Positions 49,954-58,347 of a DNA stretch of 64,000 nt are shown piece by piece. The stretch comes from Sedimentitalea sp042687825 (GTDB taxonomy: Bacteria; Pseudomonadota; Alphaproteobacteria; Rhodobacterales; Rhodobacteraceae): positions 231,971-295,970 of the forward strand of contig NZ_JBHUQE010000003.1 of assembly GCF_042687825.1 (NCBI RefSeq), read 5' to 3'. The translations under genes were made by a program, and so were the position numbers. Each line of letters opens with the position of its first letter. Position 1 is the stretch's first letter. The notes beneath the pieces were generated by a model, which saw only the letters and a program-made list of their open reading frames with translations, did not search any database and had not been told where the DNA came from.

Positions 49954-50837
49954 TACATTGCCGCCTTTCGCTGGGCTTCGCCGCCCGCCGTCGCCTGCCC
50001 GTGGGTCAGGCGCACCATCAGCCGATCCAGCGTCAGTTCCGACACCCGTGTGAACCCGAGATAGAAGATCAGCAGGAACAGGAAATACCACATCCGCCAG
50101 TCACCATGCGGATAGTCGGTGAATTTCGTCGTCTTGGTGCCGCCCAGTTCCCGCGCCCAATAGACAATGTCCTCGATGCCCAGCAGGAACAGCAGTGGCG
50201 TTGCCTTGATCAGCACCATCCACAGGTTCGACAGCCCCGGCAGCGCATAGACCCACATCTGCGGCACCAGCACCCGCCAAAAGGTCTGGCGATGCGACAT
50301 GCCATAGGCCTCGGCGGTTTCCAGCTGGGCGCGGGGTACCGCGCGCATGCCGCCAAACAGCACATTGGCGGCAAAAGCGCCAAACACAATCGCAAAGGTC
50401 ATCACCGCCAAGAAGAAGCCATAGGTCTCGTGTACCCATTGCGGTGCGGTACTCAGCGGTAGTTTGGCGGCGGTGCAGACCACGAAATCCGACCCCTGCC
50501 GGATCGGTTGATCCCAGTCCGGGCACAGGACGCGGTGGCGCATGAACTCAAACGCCTGATCCAGCGCGATCACGAAGAACAGGAAAAACGCGATGTCCGG
50601 CACGCCCCGCACCAGCGCGATATAGGTTTTGCCGATCCAGCGCAGCGGCGTGATGCGCGACCGCGCCGCCATCGCCCCCAGAAACCCGAATCCCAGGGCG
50701 ACGGGCGCCGTGATCGCCAAAAGCAGCAGCACCTTGAGAAAGGCGACATAGAACGAAATATGCACGCCGGTCGTAAGATAGCAGGCGAACCAGCGAAGAG
50801 TTCCCAGCGTGTCAGGGTCGGTGCAGAATGAAAACAT
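49953..50837 (-). CDS. Amino-acid/opine-type ABC transporter permease (HisQ-like)
   Basis: A 294-residue permease of the HisMQ family. VHISFYVAFLKVLLLLAITAP is the first helix and the ATPase-docking loop is ETAEAYGMSHRQTFWRVLVP. It has an insert between helices (about residues 105-140) with two cysteines (VLCPDW, DFVVCTAAK) that could be periplasmic. Starting at 50837 (MFSFCTDPDTL) is preferred; the ATG at 50885 adds 16 residues. A hairpin separates it from the binding-protein gene upstream. Confidence 0.88.
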   Translation of the reverse strand: MFSFCTDPDTLGTLRWFACYLTTGVHISFYVAFLKVLLLLAITAPVALGFGFLGAMAARSRITPLRWIGKTYIALVRGVPDIAFFLFFVIALDQAFEFMRHRVLCPDWDQPIRQGSDFVVCTAAKLPLSTAPQWVHETYGFFLAVMTFAIVFGAFAANVLFGGMRAVPRAQLETAEAYGMSHRQTFWRVLVPQMWVYALPGLSNLWMVLIKATPLLFLLGIEDIVYWARELGGTKTTKFTDYPHGDWRMWYFLFLLIFYLGFTRVSELTLDRLMVRLTHGQATAGGEAQRKAAM

Positions 50838-50895
50838 GTCTGGATACGCGCCGGCTGAATAGGCCCCTGCGGGCGGTCTGGGCAAATGGCGGCAG

Positions 50896-50919
50896 GGGTC
50901 CGCCCTGGACGGCGGACCC
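50896..50919 (-). promoter_or_regulatory. Perfect hairpin between the binding-protein and permease genes
   Basis: GGGTCCGCC and GGCGGACCC form a perfect nine-pair stem around CTGGAC, 12 bases after the binding-protein stop. It lacks a U tract. Such hairpins often protect the upstream message so that binding protein exceeds permease. Confidence 0.55.
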
Positions 50920-50931
50920 GTTTGGCCGGGT

Positions 50932-51666
50932 TCAGTAGGTGGTGATGCTTTCGCCGAACCACTTGATCAGCAGGGTGTTCAGCGATCCGTCCTCTTTCAT
51001 CGAGGTGATGGCCGCATCGAACTTGGCCCGCAGCTCGGCGTCGCTTTCGCGCAGGCCGATGCCGATGCCGCGGCCCAGCGGCACGTCCTCGCCGACAAAG
51101 GCCAGTTCGCCGCCGGATTCATCGACCAGCGGCACCAGATAATCCTTGTCGGCAAACACCGCATCCGCCTCGCCGTTGCGCACCGCCGCAACAGTTTCCT
51201 CCGGCGTTGCGAATTCGACCAGGATGGCGCCGCTTTCGGCGATATAGCCCGCCTGCAGGGTCGCGGTCTGGGCCGCGACAATCGCAGATGTCACATCCAG
51301 ATCCGGGGTCGCCGAGACATAGGCCGACGCGGTGGGCGGATAGTAATTCTGGGTAAAGTCGATGACCTCGTCGCGCTCGTCGGTGATGCTCATCCCGGCC
51401 ATGATCGTGTCGTAATTGCCTGACACCAGGTTCGGAATGATCGAATCCCAGTCGTTTTTGACCCATTCACAGGTCAGTTCAGCGCGCTTGCACAGTTCGT
51501 CGCCGACTTCACGCTCGAACCCGTCGACATCACCGGCATCGTTGATGAAATTATACGGAGGATAGGCGCCCTCGGTGCCCATGCGAATGGTCTTGCCATG
51601 GCCGTCGGCAAAGGCAAGTCCGGCGCTCAGCGCCAGGGCGGCGGTGCCCAGGATCAGGTTTTTCAT
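50932..51666 (-). CDS. ABC transporter substrate-binding protein, amino-acid/amine type
   Basis: A 244-residue periplasmic binding protein (SBP_bac_3). The signal peptide ends at LAFA-DG (about residue 20). The mature part shows IRMGTEGAYPPYNFIND, GFEREVGDELCKRAE, CEWVKNDWDSIIPNL and TIMAGMSITDERDEVIDFTQNYY, the classic signature of polar amino-acid and opine binding proteins. Its substrate is unknown, but the linked gamma-glutamylation enzymes point to an amine or basic amino acid. It sits between the ATPase and permease genes. Confidence 0.92.
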   Translation of the reverse strand: MKNLILGTAALALSAGLAFADGHGKTIRMGTEGAYPPYNFINDAGDVDGFEREVGDELCKRAELTCEWVKNDWDSIIPNLVSGNYDTIMAGMSITDERDEVIDFTQNYYPPTASAYVSATPDLDVTSAIVAAQTATLQAGYIAESGAILVEFATPEETVAAVRNGEADAVFADKDYLVPLVDESGGELAFVGEDVPLGRGIGIGLRESDAELRAKFDAAITSMKEDGSLNTLLIKWFGESITTY

Positions 51667-51693
51667 ACGATTTCTCCCTTGGTTTTCTTGTTA

Positions 51694-52629
51694 TTAAGCC
51701 GCGTGGGTGGCCGACAGGAACCCGCGCAACCGTTCCGATTTGGGCGCGCCGAACAGCGTTTCGGGCGGCCCCTGTTCCTCGATCAGGCCCTGATGCAGGA
51801 ACACCACGTGATCGCTGACATCGGCGGCCAGTTTCATGTCATGGGTGACGATCAGCATGGTGCGGCCCTCGTTGGCCAGATCCTTGATGACCTTGACGAC
51901 TTCCTGTTCCAGCTCTGGATCCAGCGCCGAGGTGGGTTCGTCAAACAGCAGCGCCTCGGGCTCCATGCACAGGGCGCGCGCAATCGCGGCCCGCTGTTGC
52001 TGGCCGCCGGACATCTGGGCCGGGTAGACATCGCATTTGTCGCCGATGCCGACCTTTTCCAGATAGGCGCGCGCCGATTTCTCGACTTCGGCCNGCGCCT
52101 CGGGCTCCATGCACAGGGCGCGCGCAATCGCGGCCCGCTGTTGCTGGCCGCCGGACATCTGGGCCGGGTAGACATCGCATTTGTCGCCGATGCCGACCTT
52201 TTCCAGATAGGCGCGCGCCGATTTCTCGACTTCGGCCTTGTCGCGGCCCAGCACCGTGATCGGCGCCTCCATGACATTCTGCAGGATCGTCATATGCGCC
52301 CACAGGTTGAATTGCTGGAACACCATCGACAGGTTGGTGCGGATCCGCAGCACCTGTTTCGCATCGCCCGGCCGGCGGCCATGGCCGGACCCTTTCCAAT
52401 GCACCGGCTCGCCCTTGAACAATATGTCGCCCTGCTGGCTGTCCTCCAGCAGATTGGCGCAGCGCAACAGCGTCGATTTGCCCGATCCCGAGGAGCCGAT
52501 CAGCGAAACCACGTCGCCGCGGCAGGCATGGATGTCGACCCCCTTGAGCACTTCAAGCTGGCCATAGCTCTTATGCAGGTCCTTGATTTCGATGACGGCT
52601 GGGCTGTCTTGCACGATGGGTCCGGTCAT
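51694..52629 (-). CDS. ABC transporter ATP-binding protein (HisP-like), duplicated by an assembly join
   Basis: The ATPase of the importer. Walker A is GSSGSGKST, the Q-loop lies in FQQFNLWAHMT, the signature is MSGGQQQR, Walker B is LLFDEPTSALD and the H-loop is IVTHD. A 143-base segment carrying the signature region appears twice around an N at 52094, so the translated frame shows two signature motifs. The 144-base step keeps the frame open. With one copy removed the protein would be 263 residues, normal for the family, so the duplication is almost certainly artificial. The start is the ATG at 52629 (MTGPIVQDSP). Confidence 0.9.
   Translation of the reverse strand: MTGPIVQDSPAVIEIKDLHKSYGQLEVLKGVDIHACRGDVVSLIGSSGSGKSTLLRCANLLEDSQQGDILFKGEPVHWKGSGHGRRPGDAKQVLRIRTNLSMVFQQFNLWAHMTILQNVMEAPITVLGRDKAEVEKSARAYLEKVGIGDKCDVYPAQMSGGQQQRAAIARALCMEPEAXAEVEKSARAYLEKVGIGDKCDVYPAQMSGGQQQRAAIARALCMEPEALLFDEPTSALDPELEQEVVKVIKDLANEGRTMLIVTHDMKLAADVSDHVVFLHQGLIEEQGPPETLFGAPKSERLRGFLSATHAA
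51951..52237 (-). repeat. Exact 143-base duplication around the N at 52094
   Basis: Bases 51951-52093 are repeated at 52095-52237 with only the N between. Both copies encode the segment from AEVEKSARAYLEKVG to CMEPEA. An unmerged contig overlap explains this best. Confidence 0.88.
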
Positions 52630-52742
52630 GTAATGGCAGTGTTCGGCAGGTAATAGGGATGAAATTCTGGCGCATTGCAACTTGCAAAACGGCAAATCGG
52701 CGGCGGATTCCGCCGAATTGACCAGAGGGAACCCGGATTCCG

Positions 52743-53477
52743 TCAGGGGGCCGGCGGGGTGGGAATGGCCAGATAGGCGGTTGCGTCGATCTCGATCAAC
52801 CCATTCAGGTGCAGCACCGCACGGTCCTCGGGTGCCAGATCGACGATTGCGGCGCGGATCGCGGCGGCGATGGTTGCGGGGTCGCGGCGGCGCGCGGTGA
52901 TATAGGGCAGGCCCGGTGTCGGGCAGGTCTGTCCCACAGGGCGCAATCGCCGCGCCACCGGATCCTGCTGTTGCAGCAGCCGCCAGGTCTGCGCGTCCAG
53001 CCCGGCCAGATCGGCGTGCCCCTCTGCCACGGCCCGGGCCGAAAGGGCATGCGAACCGGTCCGCAGATGGGATCGGAAACGCAGGCCCAAGGCGGCAAAA
53101 TGAGTCATTGGCGCCGCCCATCCCGATTGTGACAGAGCCTCATTATAGGCGAAGACGCCGCCCGCGAAGTCGCGCTCGGTGTCGCCCGGGGCATCAGCCC
53201 GCGCCACCAGTACCGAACAATAGTACCCCGGCGGACAGCCCGGCAGGCCGTAATCCGGCGTGCCCACCAGTCGCACGACCGGGTGCAGGCGGGTGCGATA
53301 GGGCATGCCGCAGGTCTGCGCCAGTACCAGGTCAGGCGATTGCCAGGCCTGCCAGGGGTCGATGTCGCGGTTCAGCCGGTCGGGCCCGACGCCCAGCCGG
53401 GCGCGGATCAGCCCCCAAAAGCGATCATTGGCCGGACGCAGCGCGGGCATGTCATACATGCCCAGCGTGGCGATCAT
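52743..53477 (-). CDS. PhnD-like phosphate/phosphonate-type binding protein
   Basis: A 244-residue protein with the fold pattern of PhnD-type binding proteins (ATLGMYDMPALRPANDRFW, then DLVLAQTCGMPYRT, VLVARADAPGD and LAGLDAQTWRLL). There is no signal peptide in the predicted start, so it may be cytosolic or the start may be misjudged. No transporter permease or ATPase of the PhnCE type is next to it. The start overlaps the stop of the upstream TerB-like gene by four bases, so it is co-translated with that gene. Confidence 0.75.
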   Translation of the reverse strand: MIATLGMYDMPALRPANDRFWGLIRARLGVGPDRLNRDIDPWQAWQSPDLVLAQTCGMPYRTRLHPVVRLVGTPDYGLPGCPPGYYCSVLVARADAPGDTERDFAGGVFAYNEALSQSGWAAPMTHFAALGLRFRSHLRTGSHALSARAVAEGHADLAGLDAQTWRLLQQQDPVARRLRPVGQTCPTPGLPYITARRRDPATIAAAIRAAIVDLAPEDRAVLHLNGLIEIDATAYLAIPTPPAP

Positions 53478-53911
53478 TCCTGCGCGGCCCTTTGCCGGGC
53501 CAGGGCGCTGTCGCGGTCATTGACCCCCAAGAGATTGGCGACCAGGCGCAGCAGCGCATCCTCTTCCTGGCTGCGTTCGCCATCGGCCAAGACCACGCTC
53601 CACAGGGTCTGCACCACCGCGCGGCGGTCCTCGTAGGGCACGGCATCCTTGATCGCGCGGGTAAAGCGCACGGTGTCGGGAGCTTCGGCCTCAAGCACTT
53701 CGGCCTGTCCGCGCAACGCTGCGGCCTGAAAGGGCGACAGTCCGTAACGCCGCGAGATCAGGCGGTCGATGCGGTCGATCTCGGCGGTGGCATAGTCGTT
53801 GTCCGCGCGCGCGATCCGCACCAGAAGGGCGGTCAGGGCGAGGCGGGCATCGTCATCGGCCAGCGGGGCAGGGTCCGGCTGCGTCAGCCGTTTCAGAAAG
53901 TCACCAAACAT
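53474..53911 (-). CDS. TerB family protein (first of two paralogues next to each other)
   Basis: A 145-residue helical protein of the TerB tellurite-resistance fold. LTALLVRIARADNDYATAEID and LWSVVLADGERSQEEDALLRLV are the two acidic, metal-binding-like helices typical of the family. The start at 53911 (MFGDFLKRL) parallels the start of the neighbouring paralogue (MLSKLFAAF). It overlaps the PhnD-like gene by four bases. A true tellurite role is not implied; most solitary TerB proteins have unknown function. Confidence 0.82.
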   Translation of the reverse strand: MFGDFLKRLTQPDPAPLADDDARLALTALLVRIARADNDYATAEIDRIDRLISRRYGLSPFQAAALRGQAEVLEAEAPDTVRFTRAIKDAVPYEDRRAVVQTLWSVVLADGERSQEEDALLRLVANLLGVNDRDSALARQRAAQE

Positions 53912-53947
53912 GGGCAGAGGTATAGGCGCTGGCGCCGGCGTCGCCAA

Positions 53948-54400
53948 CTAGGAAACCGGCGGGCGCTTTTCCTCGGCGCGTTCGCGGGCGGCGGTGCTTT
54001 CCAGATAGCTCAGCCCCATCGCCTTGCGGGCACTTTCCAGAACCCGCAACTCCGCCTCTTTGGGCACACCGTCGGCCAGAACCACCTCCCACATGGCGTC
54101 CAGCGCGGCCAGACGTTCCTGCAATCCGGTTGTCTCGCGGATCAGCTTGGCAAAGGTATCGGTCTCGGGGGCGGCGGCGTGCAGCTTTTCGCAGGTGGCG
54201 CGAATCTTGGCGGCCTCGATGGCGTTGTGCTGGAACAGCCGTGCCAGGATGCGGTCGATCAGACTGATCTCCTCGACCTGATAATCCTTGTCTGACATCG
54301 CCACGCGCACCAGCAACGCCCCCAGCGCCAGTTCGGCATCGGGGTCGGGCAGATCGTCCGTGGCATCGGCGCGAAACGCGGCAAAAAGCTTGCTCAACAT
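53948..54400 (-). CDS. TerB family protein (second paralogue)
   Basis: A 150-residue TerB-fold protein related to its neighbour: LGALLVRVAMSDKDYQVEEIS corresponds to the first acidic helix and MWEVVLADGVPKEAELRVLE to the second. It lies 36 bases upstream of the other terB-like gene in the same direction, so the pair arose by tandem duplication and probably forms an operon with the PhnD-like gene. Function unknown. Confidence 0.82.
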   Translation of the reverse strand: MLSKLFAAFRADATDDLPDPDAELALGALLVRVAMSDKDYQVEEISLIDRILARLFQHNAIEAAKIRATCEKLHAAAPETDTFAKLIRETTGLQERLAALDAMWEVVLADGVPKEAELRVLESARKAMGLSYLESTAARERAEEKRPPVS

Positions 54401-54742
54401 GGGCCAAGTTTACGCCGGATACCGGCCTGCGCCAAGTGCTTCCTGTCGGCGATCACGGCAAGGGGCACCCTTGCAAAAGCGAGTTTGGCACTGCGCAGGG
54501 ACGCGGGCGGAAACATGCCCGCCGCGGCGCCGGAGGCATTGACGAATCGGCAAAGACGCGCGGCACGGGGCGCGGGCATTTGCCTGCCCGCTATTGGCGC
54601 GCAGTGGTTGATGTTGCGCTTTCGGGGTGTGGTGTAGGGCATTGATAGTAAGTGATTAAGCTGGCTTCTGGGGTTGCGTGGCGCTGATGCCAGATGCGCG
54701 CAGGGCGCGCCCGGTCCGCGCCGCTGGCCGCGTTGAAAGGAG
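54401..54742. other. Intergenic region between terB-like gene and pyrG
   Basis: This 342-base stretch holds no gene that I can support. It contains the promoter region of the terB operon and the 3' side of pyrG. GTGATTAAGCTGGCTTC around 54650 is more A/T-rich than the rest; no clear operator was seen. Confidence 0.4.
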
Positions 54743-56386
54743 TCAGACCAGCCGCGAGCTTTCCTTGGCGGCGCGCACGAAATCGGCAAACAGCGGATGC
54801 GGTGCAAAAGGTTTGGATTTCAGTTCGGGGTGGAACTGAACGCCGATGAACCAGGGATGATCCTGCCACTCGACGATCTCGGGCAGGCGGCCATCGGGCG
54901 ACATGCCCGAGAATTTCAGGCCGAATTCCTCGAGCTGTTCGCGGTATTTGATATCCACCTCATAGCGGTGCCGGTGGCGTTCCTCGATATGCGTGCTGCC
55001 ATAGATCCGCGCCACGTGCGAGCCCTCGTCCAGGGCCGCATTGTAGGCCCCCAGGCGCATGGTGCCGCCCTTGTCGTCACCGACTTTGCGTTCGACCTTG
55101 CGGCTGCCCTGTACCCATTCCTTGAGGTGATAGACCACCGGTTCGAACCGTTTCTTGCCAGCCTCGTGGTCGAATTCCTCGCTGCCGGCGGTCTTCATGC
55201 CGGCAACATTGCGCGCGGCCTCGATCACCGCCATCTGCATGCCCAGGCAGATGCCCAAATAGGGCACCTTGCGGGTGCGGGCGAATTCCGCGGCCTTGAT
55301 CTTGCCCTCGGTGCCGCGCTCGCCAAAGCCGCCCGGAACCAGAATGGCGTGAAACCCTTCGAGCCAGGGCGCCGGATCCTCGTGGTCGAAAATCTCGGCA
55401 TCGACCCATTCGACACTGACCTTGACCCGGTTCGCCATGCCGCCATGGGTCAGCGCCTCGGCGATGGATTTATAGGCATCTTCGAGCTGGGTGTATTTGC
55501 CGACGATGGCGACCTTGACCTCGCCTTCGGGATTATAAATGCGGTCGGCCACGTCTTCCCAGCGGGCCAGGTTCGGTTTCGGCGCGGGCGTGATCCGAAA
55601 GGCGTCCAGCACCGCCTGGTCCAGCCCCTCGCGGTGATAGGCCAGGGGGGCTTCGTAGATCGAGGCCAGGTCCTGGGCGGCGATCACCGCGTCGGGGCGC
55701 ACGTTGCAGAACAGCGCCAGTTTCTCGCGTTCCTTGGCCGGGATCGGCCCTTCGGAGCGGCAGACCAGGATGTCCGGCGCCAGCCCGATCGAGCGCAGCT
55801 CCTTGACGCTGTGCTGGGTCGGCTTGGTCTTCAGCTCGCCGCTGGCCTTGATATAGGGCAGCAGCGTCAGATGCATGAAAATGCACTGTCCACGCGGCTT
55901 GTCCTGGCTGAACTGACGGATCGCCTCGAAGAACGGCAGCCCCTCGATATCGCCGACCGTGCCGCCGATCTCGCACAGCATGAAATCGACCTCGTCCTCG
56001 CCGATGGCTATGAAATCCTTGATTTCATTGGTGACGTGCGGAATGACCTGGATTGTCTTGCCCAGATAGTCGCCGCGCCGCTCCTTTTCCAGCACTGTGG
56101 AATAGATGCGACCGGAACTGACGCTGTCGGTGCTGCGCGCGGCCACCCCGGTGAACCGTTCGTAATGGCCCAGATCCAGATCTGTTTCGGCCCCGTCATC
56201 AGTGACGAAAACCTCGCCATGTTCAAACGGGCTCATGGTGCCGGGATCGACGTTCAGATAGGGATCCAGCTTGCGCAGGCGAACCGAAAAGCCACGCGCC
56301 TGCAACAGCGCCCCCAGGGCCGCCGAGGCCAGCCCCTTGCCCAGGGACGATACAACGCCGCCGGTGATAAAGATAAAACGTGCCAT
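54743..56386 (-). CDS. pyrG: CTP synthase
   Basis: A 547-residue two-domain enzyme that makes CTP from UTP, ATP and glutamine. The N-terminal synthetase domain opens with FITGGVVSSLGKGLASAALG, with GGTVGDIEGLPFFEAIRQF further on. The C-terminal glutaminase domain has the nucleophile in LGICLGMQMAVIEA and GVQFHPELKSKP with the catalytic His and Glu. Length and motifs are complete. The secG gene lies upstream in the same direction about 180 bases away. Confidence 0.97.
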   Translation of the reverse strand: MARFIFITGGVVSSLGKGLASAALGALLQARGFSVRLRKLDPYLNVDPGTMSPFEHGEVFVTDDGAETDLDLGHYERFTGVAARSTDSVSSGRIYSTVLEKERRGDYLGKTIQVIPHVTNEIKDFIAIGEDEVDFMLCEIGGTVGDIEGLPFFEAIRQFSQDKPRGQCIFMHLTLLPYIKASGELKTKPTQHSVKELRSIGLAPDILVCRSEGPIPAKEREKLALFCNVRPDAVIAAQDLASIYEAPLAYHREGLDQAVLDAFRITPAPKPNLARWEDVADRIYNPEGEVKVAIVGKYTQLEDAYKSIAEALTHGGMANRVKVSVEWVDAEIFDHEDPAPWLEGFHAILVPGGFGERGTEGKIKAAEFARTRKVPYLGICLGMQMAVIEAARNVAGMKTAGSEEFDHEAGKKRFEPVVYHLKEWVQGSRKVERKVGDDKGGTMRLGAYNAALDEGSHVARIYGSTHIEERHRHRYEVDIKYREQLEEFGLKFSGMSPDGRLPEIVEWQDHPWFIGVQFHPELKSKPFAPHPLFADFVRAAKESSRLV

Positions 56387-56567
56387 GCTGTCTGCTGCCC
56401 CCGTGCGGGTGTCGTTATTATTGCCTGTCCGGCGTCGAAAACCGGTGCATCACGGGATTTCACCCTTATAGGATTCGCGTCCTGGGTGCAAGAGAACCGC
56501 AAGATGCTGTTGCGATTCTTTCCGTTCGGTCAAGGTATTGTGGGGTCTACGACCCGTGCGGGCTGGC

Positions 56568-56924
56568 TCAGTCAGCCTTGGGCACCAGCGGCGCCGTATC
56601 ATCCAGCGCCGGCGGCAACAGGTCTTCACCGCTGGGCAGGGCCGGCTCGCTCTGTTCGGCCTCGGGGGCCGAGCCGCCCAGACGGTCGATTACCGAGGTA
56701 CCGGCGGCCTTTTGTGCCGCCAGGATCGTCAGGGTAATCGAGGTGCAGATAAAGGCGATCGCCAGGATCCAGGTCAATTTGCCCAGGGCCGTGGCCGCCG
56801 CCCGCCCGGTCATGGCGCCACCGCCGCCCATGCCCAGACCGCCGCCTTCGGAGCGCTGCAACAGCACGACACCGATCAGGCCAAGGGCCAGAACGAGGTG
56901 GACGATCAGAATGACATTTTCCAT
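56568..56924 (-). CDS. secG: Preprotein translocase subunit SecG
   Basis: A 118-residue inner-membrane protein with two transmembrane helices (ENVILIVHLVLALGLIGVVLL and LGKLTWILAIAFICTSITLTI). A conserved loop QRSEGGGLGMGGGGAMTGR lies between them, the hallmark of SecG. The C-terminal tail is acidic and Pro-rich, as is common in Alphaproteobacteria. SecG assists SecYE in export. It lies upstream of pyrG, a frequent order in this group. Confidence 0.95.
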   Translation of the reverse strand: MENVILIVHLVLALGLIGVVLLQRSEGGGLGMGGGGAMTGRAAATALGKLTWILAIAFICTSITLTILAAQKAAGTSVIDRLGGSAPEAEQSEPALPSGEDLLPPALDDTAPLVPKAD

Positions 56925-57049
56925 GGAAACCTGCGGCGTGGAACATTTGCGACTGTGCTACCGGGCGCTATGTAGGCAAGATTGCCGACAGGGGCAAGGG
57001 AGGATGTGGGGGCTGGACATTGCCGCGCCTGTCTTGCCATTCTCGGTCC

Positions 57050-57670
57050 ATGCCGCATGATCAATCCGATCCCGATCACCCGCACGCGCTGTTGCCGCCC
57101 GAGCCGGCCCTGCGGGTGCGGGCGCTGGAAACTATCCTGACGCGCAAGGGGCTGGTCGATCCGGCGGCGCTGGATGTGATCATCGATACCTATCAGGCCC
57201 GCATCGGCCCGCAAAATGGTGCCGATGTCGTGGCGCGTGCCTGGACCGATCCCGGTTTTCACGCGGCCCTGATGCGGGATGCCACGGCAGTCGTGGCCGA
57301 TCTGGGCTATTACGGGCGGCAGGGCGAACATATCGTCGTGGTCGAAAACACGCCCGAGGTGCACAACATGGTCGTCTGCACCCTGTGCAGCTGTTATCCG
57401 TGGCCGCTGCTGGGCATTCCTCCGGGCTGGTACAAATCCGACGCCTACCGCGCCCGCGCGGTGCGTGAACCGCGCCGGGTACTGGCCGAATTCGGTGTGG
57501 CGCTGCCGCCTGAAACCGCCGTGCGGGTCTGGGATTCGACCGCGGAAATCCGCTATCTGGTGCTGCCGATGCGCCCCGCCGGCACCGAGGGGTTCGGGCG
57601 GGCGGAACTGGCGGCGCTGGTCACCCGGGACAGCATGATCGGAACCGGTCTGCCCCGGATACCCGAATGA
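57050..57670 (+). CDS. nthA: Nitrile hydratase alpha subunit, cobalt type
   Basis: A 206-residue alpha subunit. The metal-binding motif is VVCTLCSCYPWP, with Cys110, Cys113 and Cys115. Thr after the first cysteine marks the cobalt form; iron enzymes have Ser there. The two later cysteines are normally oxidised to sulfinate and sulfenate. The enzyme hydrates nitriles to amides in the cytosol. The ATG at 57050 (MPHDQSDPDH) gives the usual length. The stop overlaps the beta-subunit start by four bases (ATGA). Confidence 0.95.
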   Translation: MPHDQSDPDHPHALLPPEPALRVRALETILTRKGLVDPAALDVIIDTYQARIGPQNGADVVARAWTDPGFHAALMRDATAVVADLGYYGRQGEHIVVVENTPEVHNMVVCTLCSCYPWPLLGIPPGWYKSDAYRARAVREPRRVLAEFGVALPPETAVRVWDSTAEIRYLVLPMRPAGTEGFGRAELAALVTRDSMIGTGLPRIPE

Positions 57671-58347
57671 GCCGGGTGCATGACATGGGCGGGCGGTTCG
57701 GCGATGGCCCGATACAGCCCGAACCGCAGGGCATCCCGCGACTGCAGGCCGACTGGCAAGCCCGTGCGCTGGCGCTGACCCTGGCCGCCGGCAGCCTGGG
57801 GCAATGGAATATCGACACCTCGCGCCACGCGCGTGAATGCCTGTCGCCACGCGACTATGCCCGATTCTCGTATTTCGAAAAGTGGATCGCGGCCCTGGCC
57901 GATCTGCTGGTGCAGACCGGCGTTCTGACACCGGACGATCTGCGGCAGGCAGATGGCGGTGAGGGGCTTCATCCGCTATCTGATCGATGCCTGATGGCGG
58001 ATCGTGTCGCTGCGGTGCTGGCCCGGGGCGGCGCGGCTGACCGCCCCGGCATCCGGCCGGCCCGGTTCTCGGTGGGGCAGGCGGTACGCGCCCGGCGCCC
58101 GGCCGGCAACCGCCACGTCGCCGGCGGGCATACCCGCCTGCCGGCCTATGCCGCCGGCGCTCAGGGCTATATCCTGCGGCTGCACGGCAGCCATGTTCTG
58201 CCGGACAGCAATGCGCATGGTCTGGGCGAGGCGCCCGAGCCGCTCTATGCCGTGGTGTTCTCGGCCGCGTCCCTGTGGACGGCGCCGGAACATCCCGCTG
58301 ATCAGGTGGTGCTGGACCTGTGGCAATCCTATCTGGAACCGCTGTGA
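57667..58347 (+). CDS. nthB: Nitrile hydratase beta subunit
   Basis: A 226-residue beta subunit starting MSRVHDMGGRFGDGPI, the canonical beta N terminus, with SYFEKWIAALADLLVQTGVL in the middle and the SH3-like C-terminal barrel (RFSVGQAVRARR, GYILRLHGSHVLPD, YAVVFSAASLW). It pairs with the alpha subunit to build the active site. The stop overlaps the next gene by one base, so all three genes are co-translated. Confidence 0.94.
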   Translation: MSRVHDMGGRFGDGPIQPEPQGIPRLQADWQARALALTLAAGSLGQWNIDTSRHARECLSPRDYARFSYFEKWIAALADLLVQTGVLTPDDLRQADGGEGLHPLSDRCLMADRVAAVLARGGAADRPGIRPARFSVGQAVRARRPAGNRHVAGGHTRLPAYAAGAQGYILRLHGSHVLPDSNAHGLGEAPEPLYAVVFSAASLWTAPEHPADQVVLDLWQSYLEPL

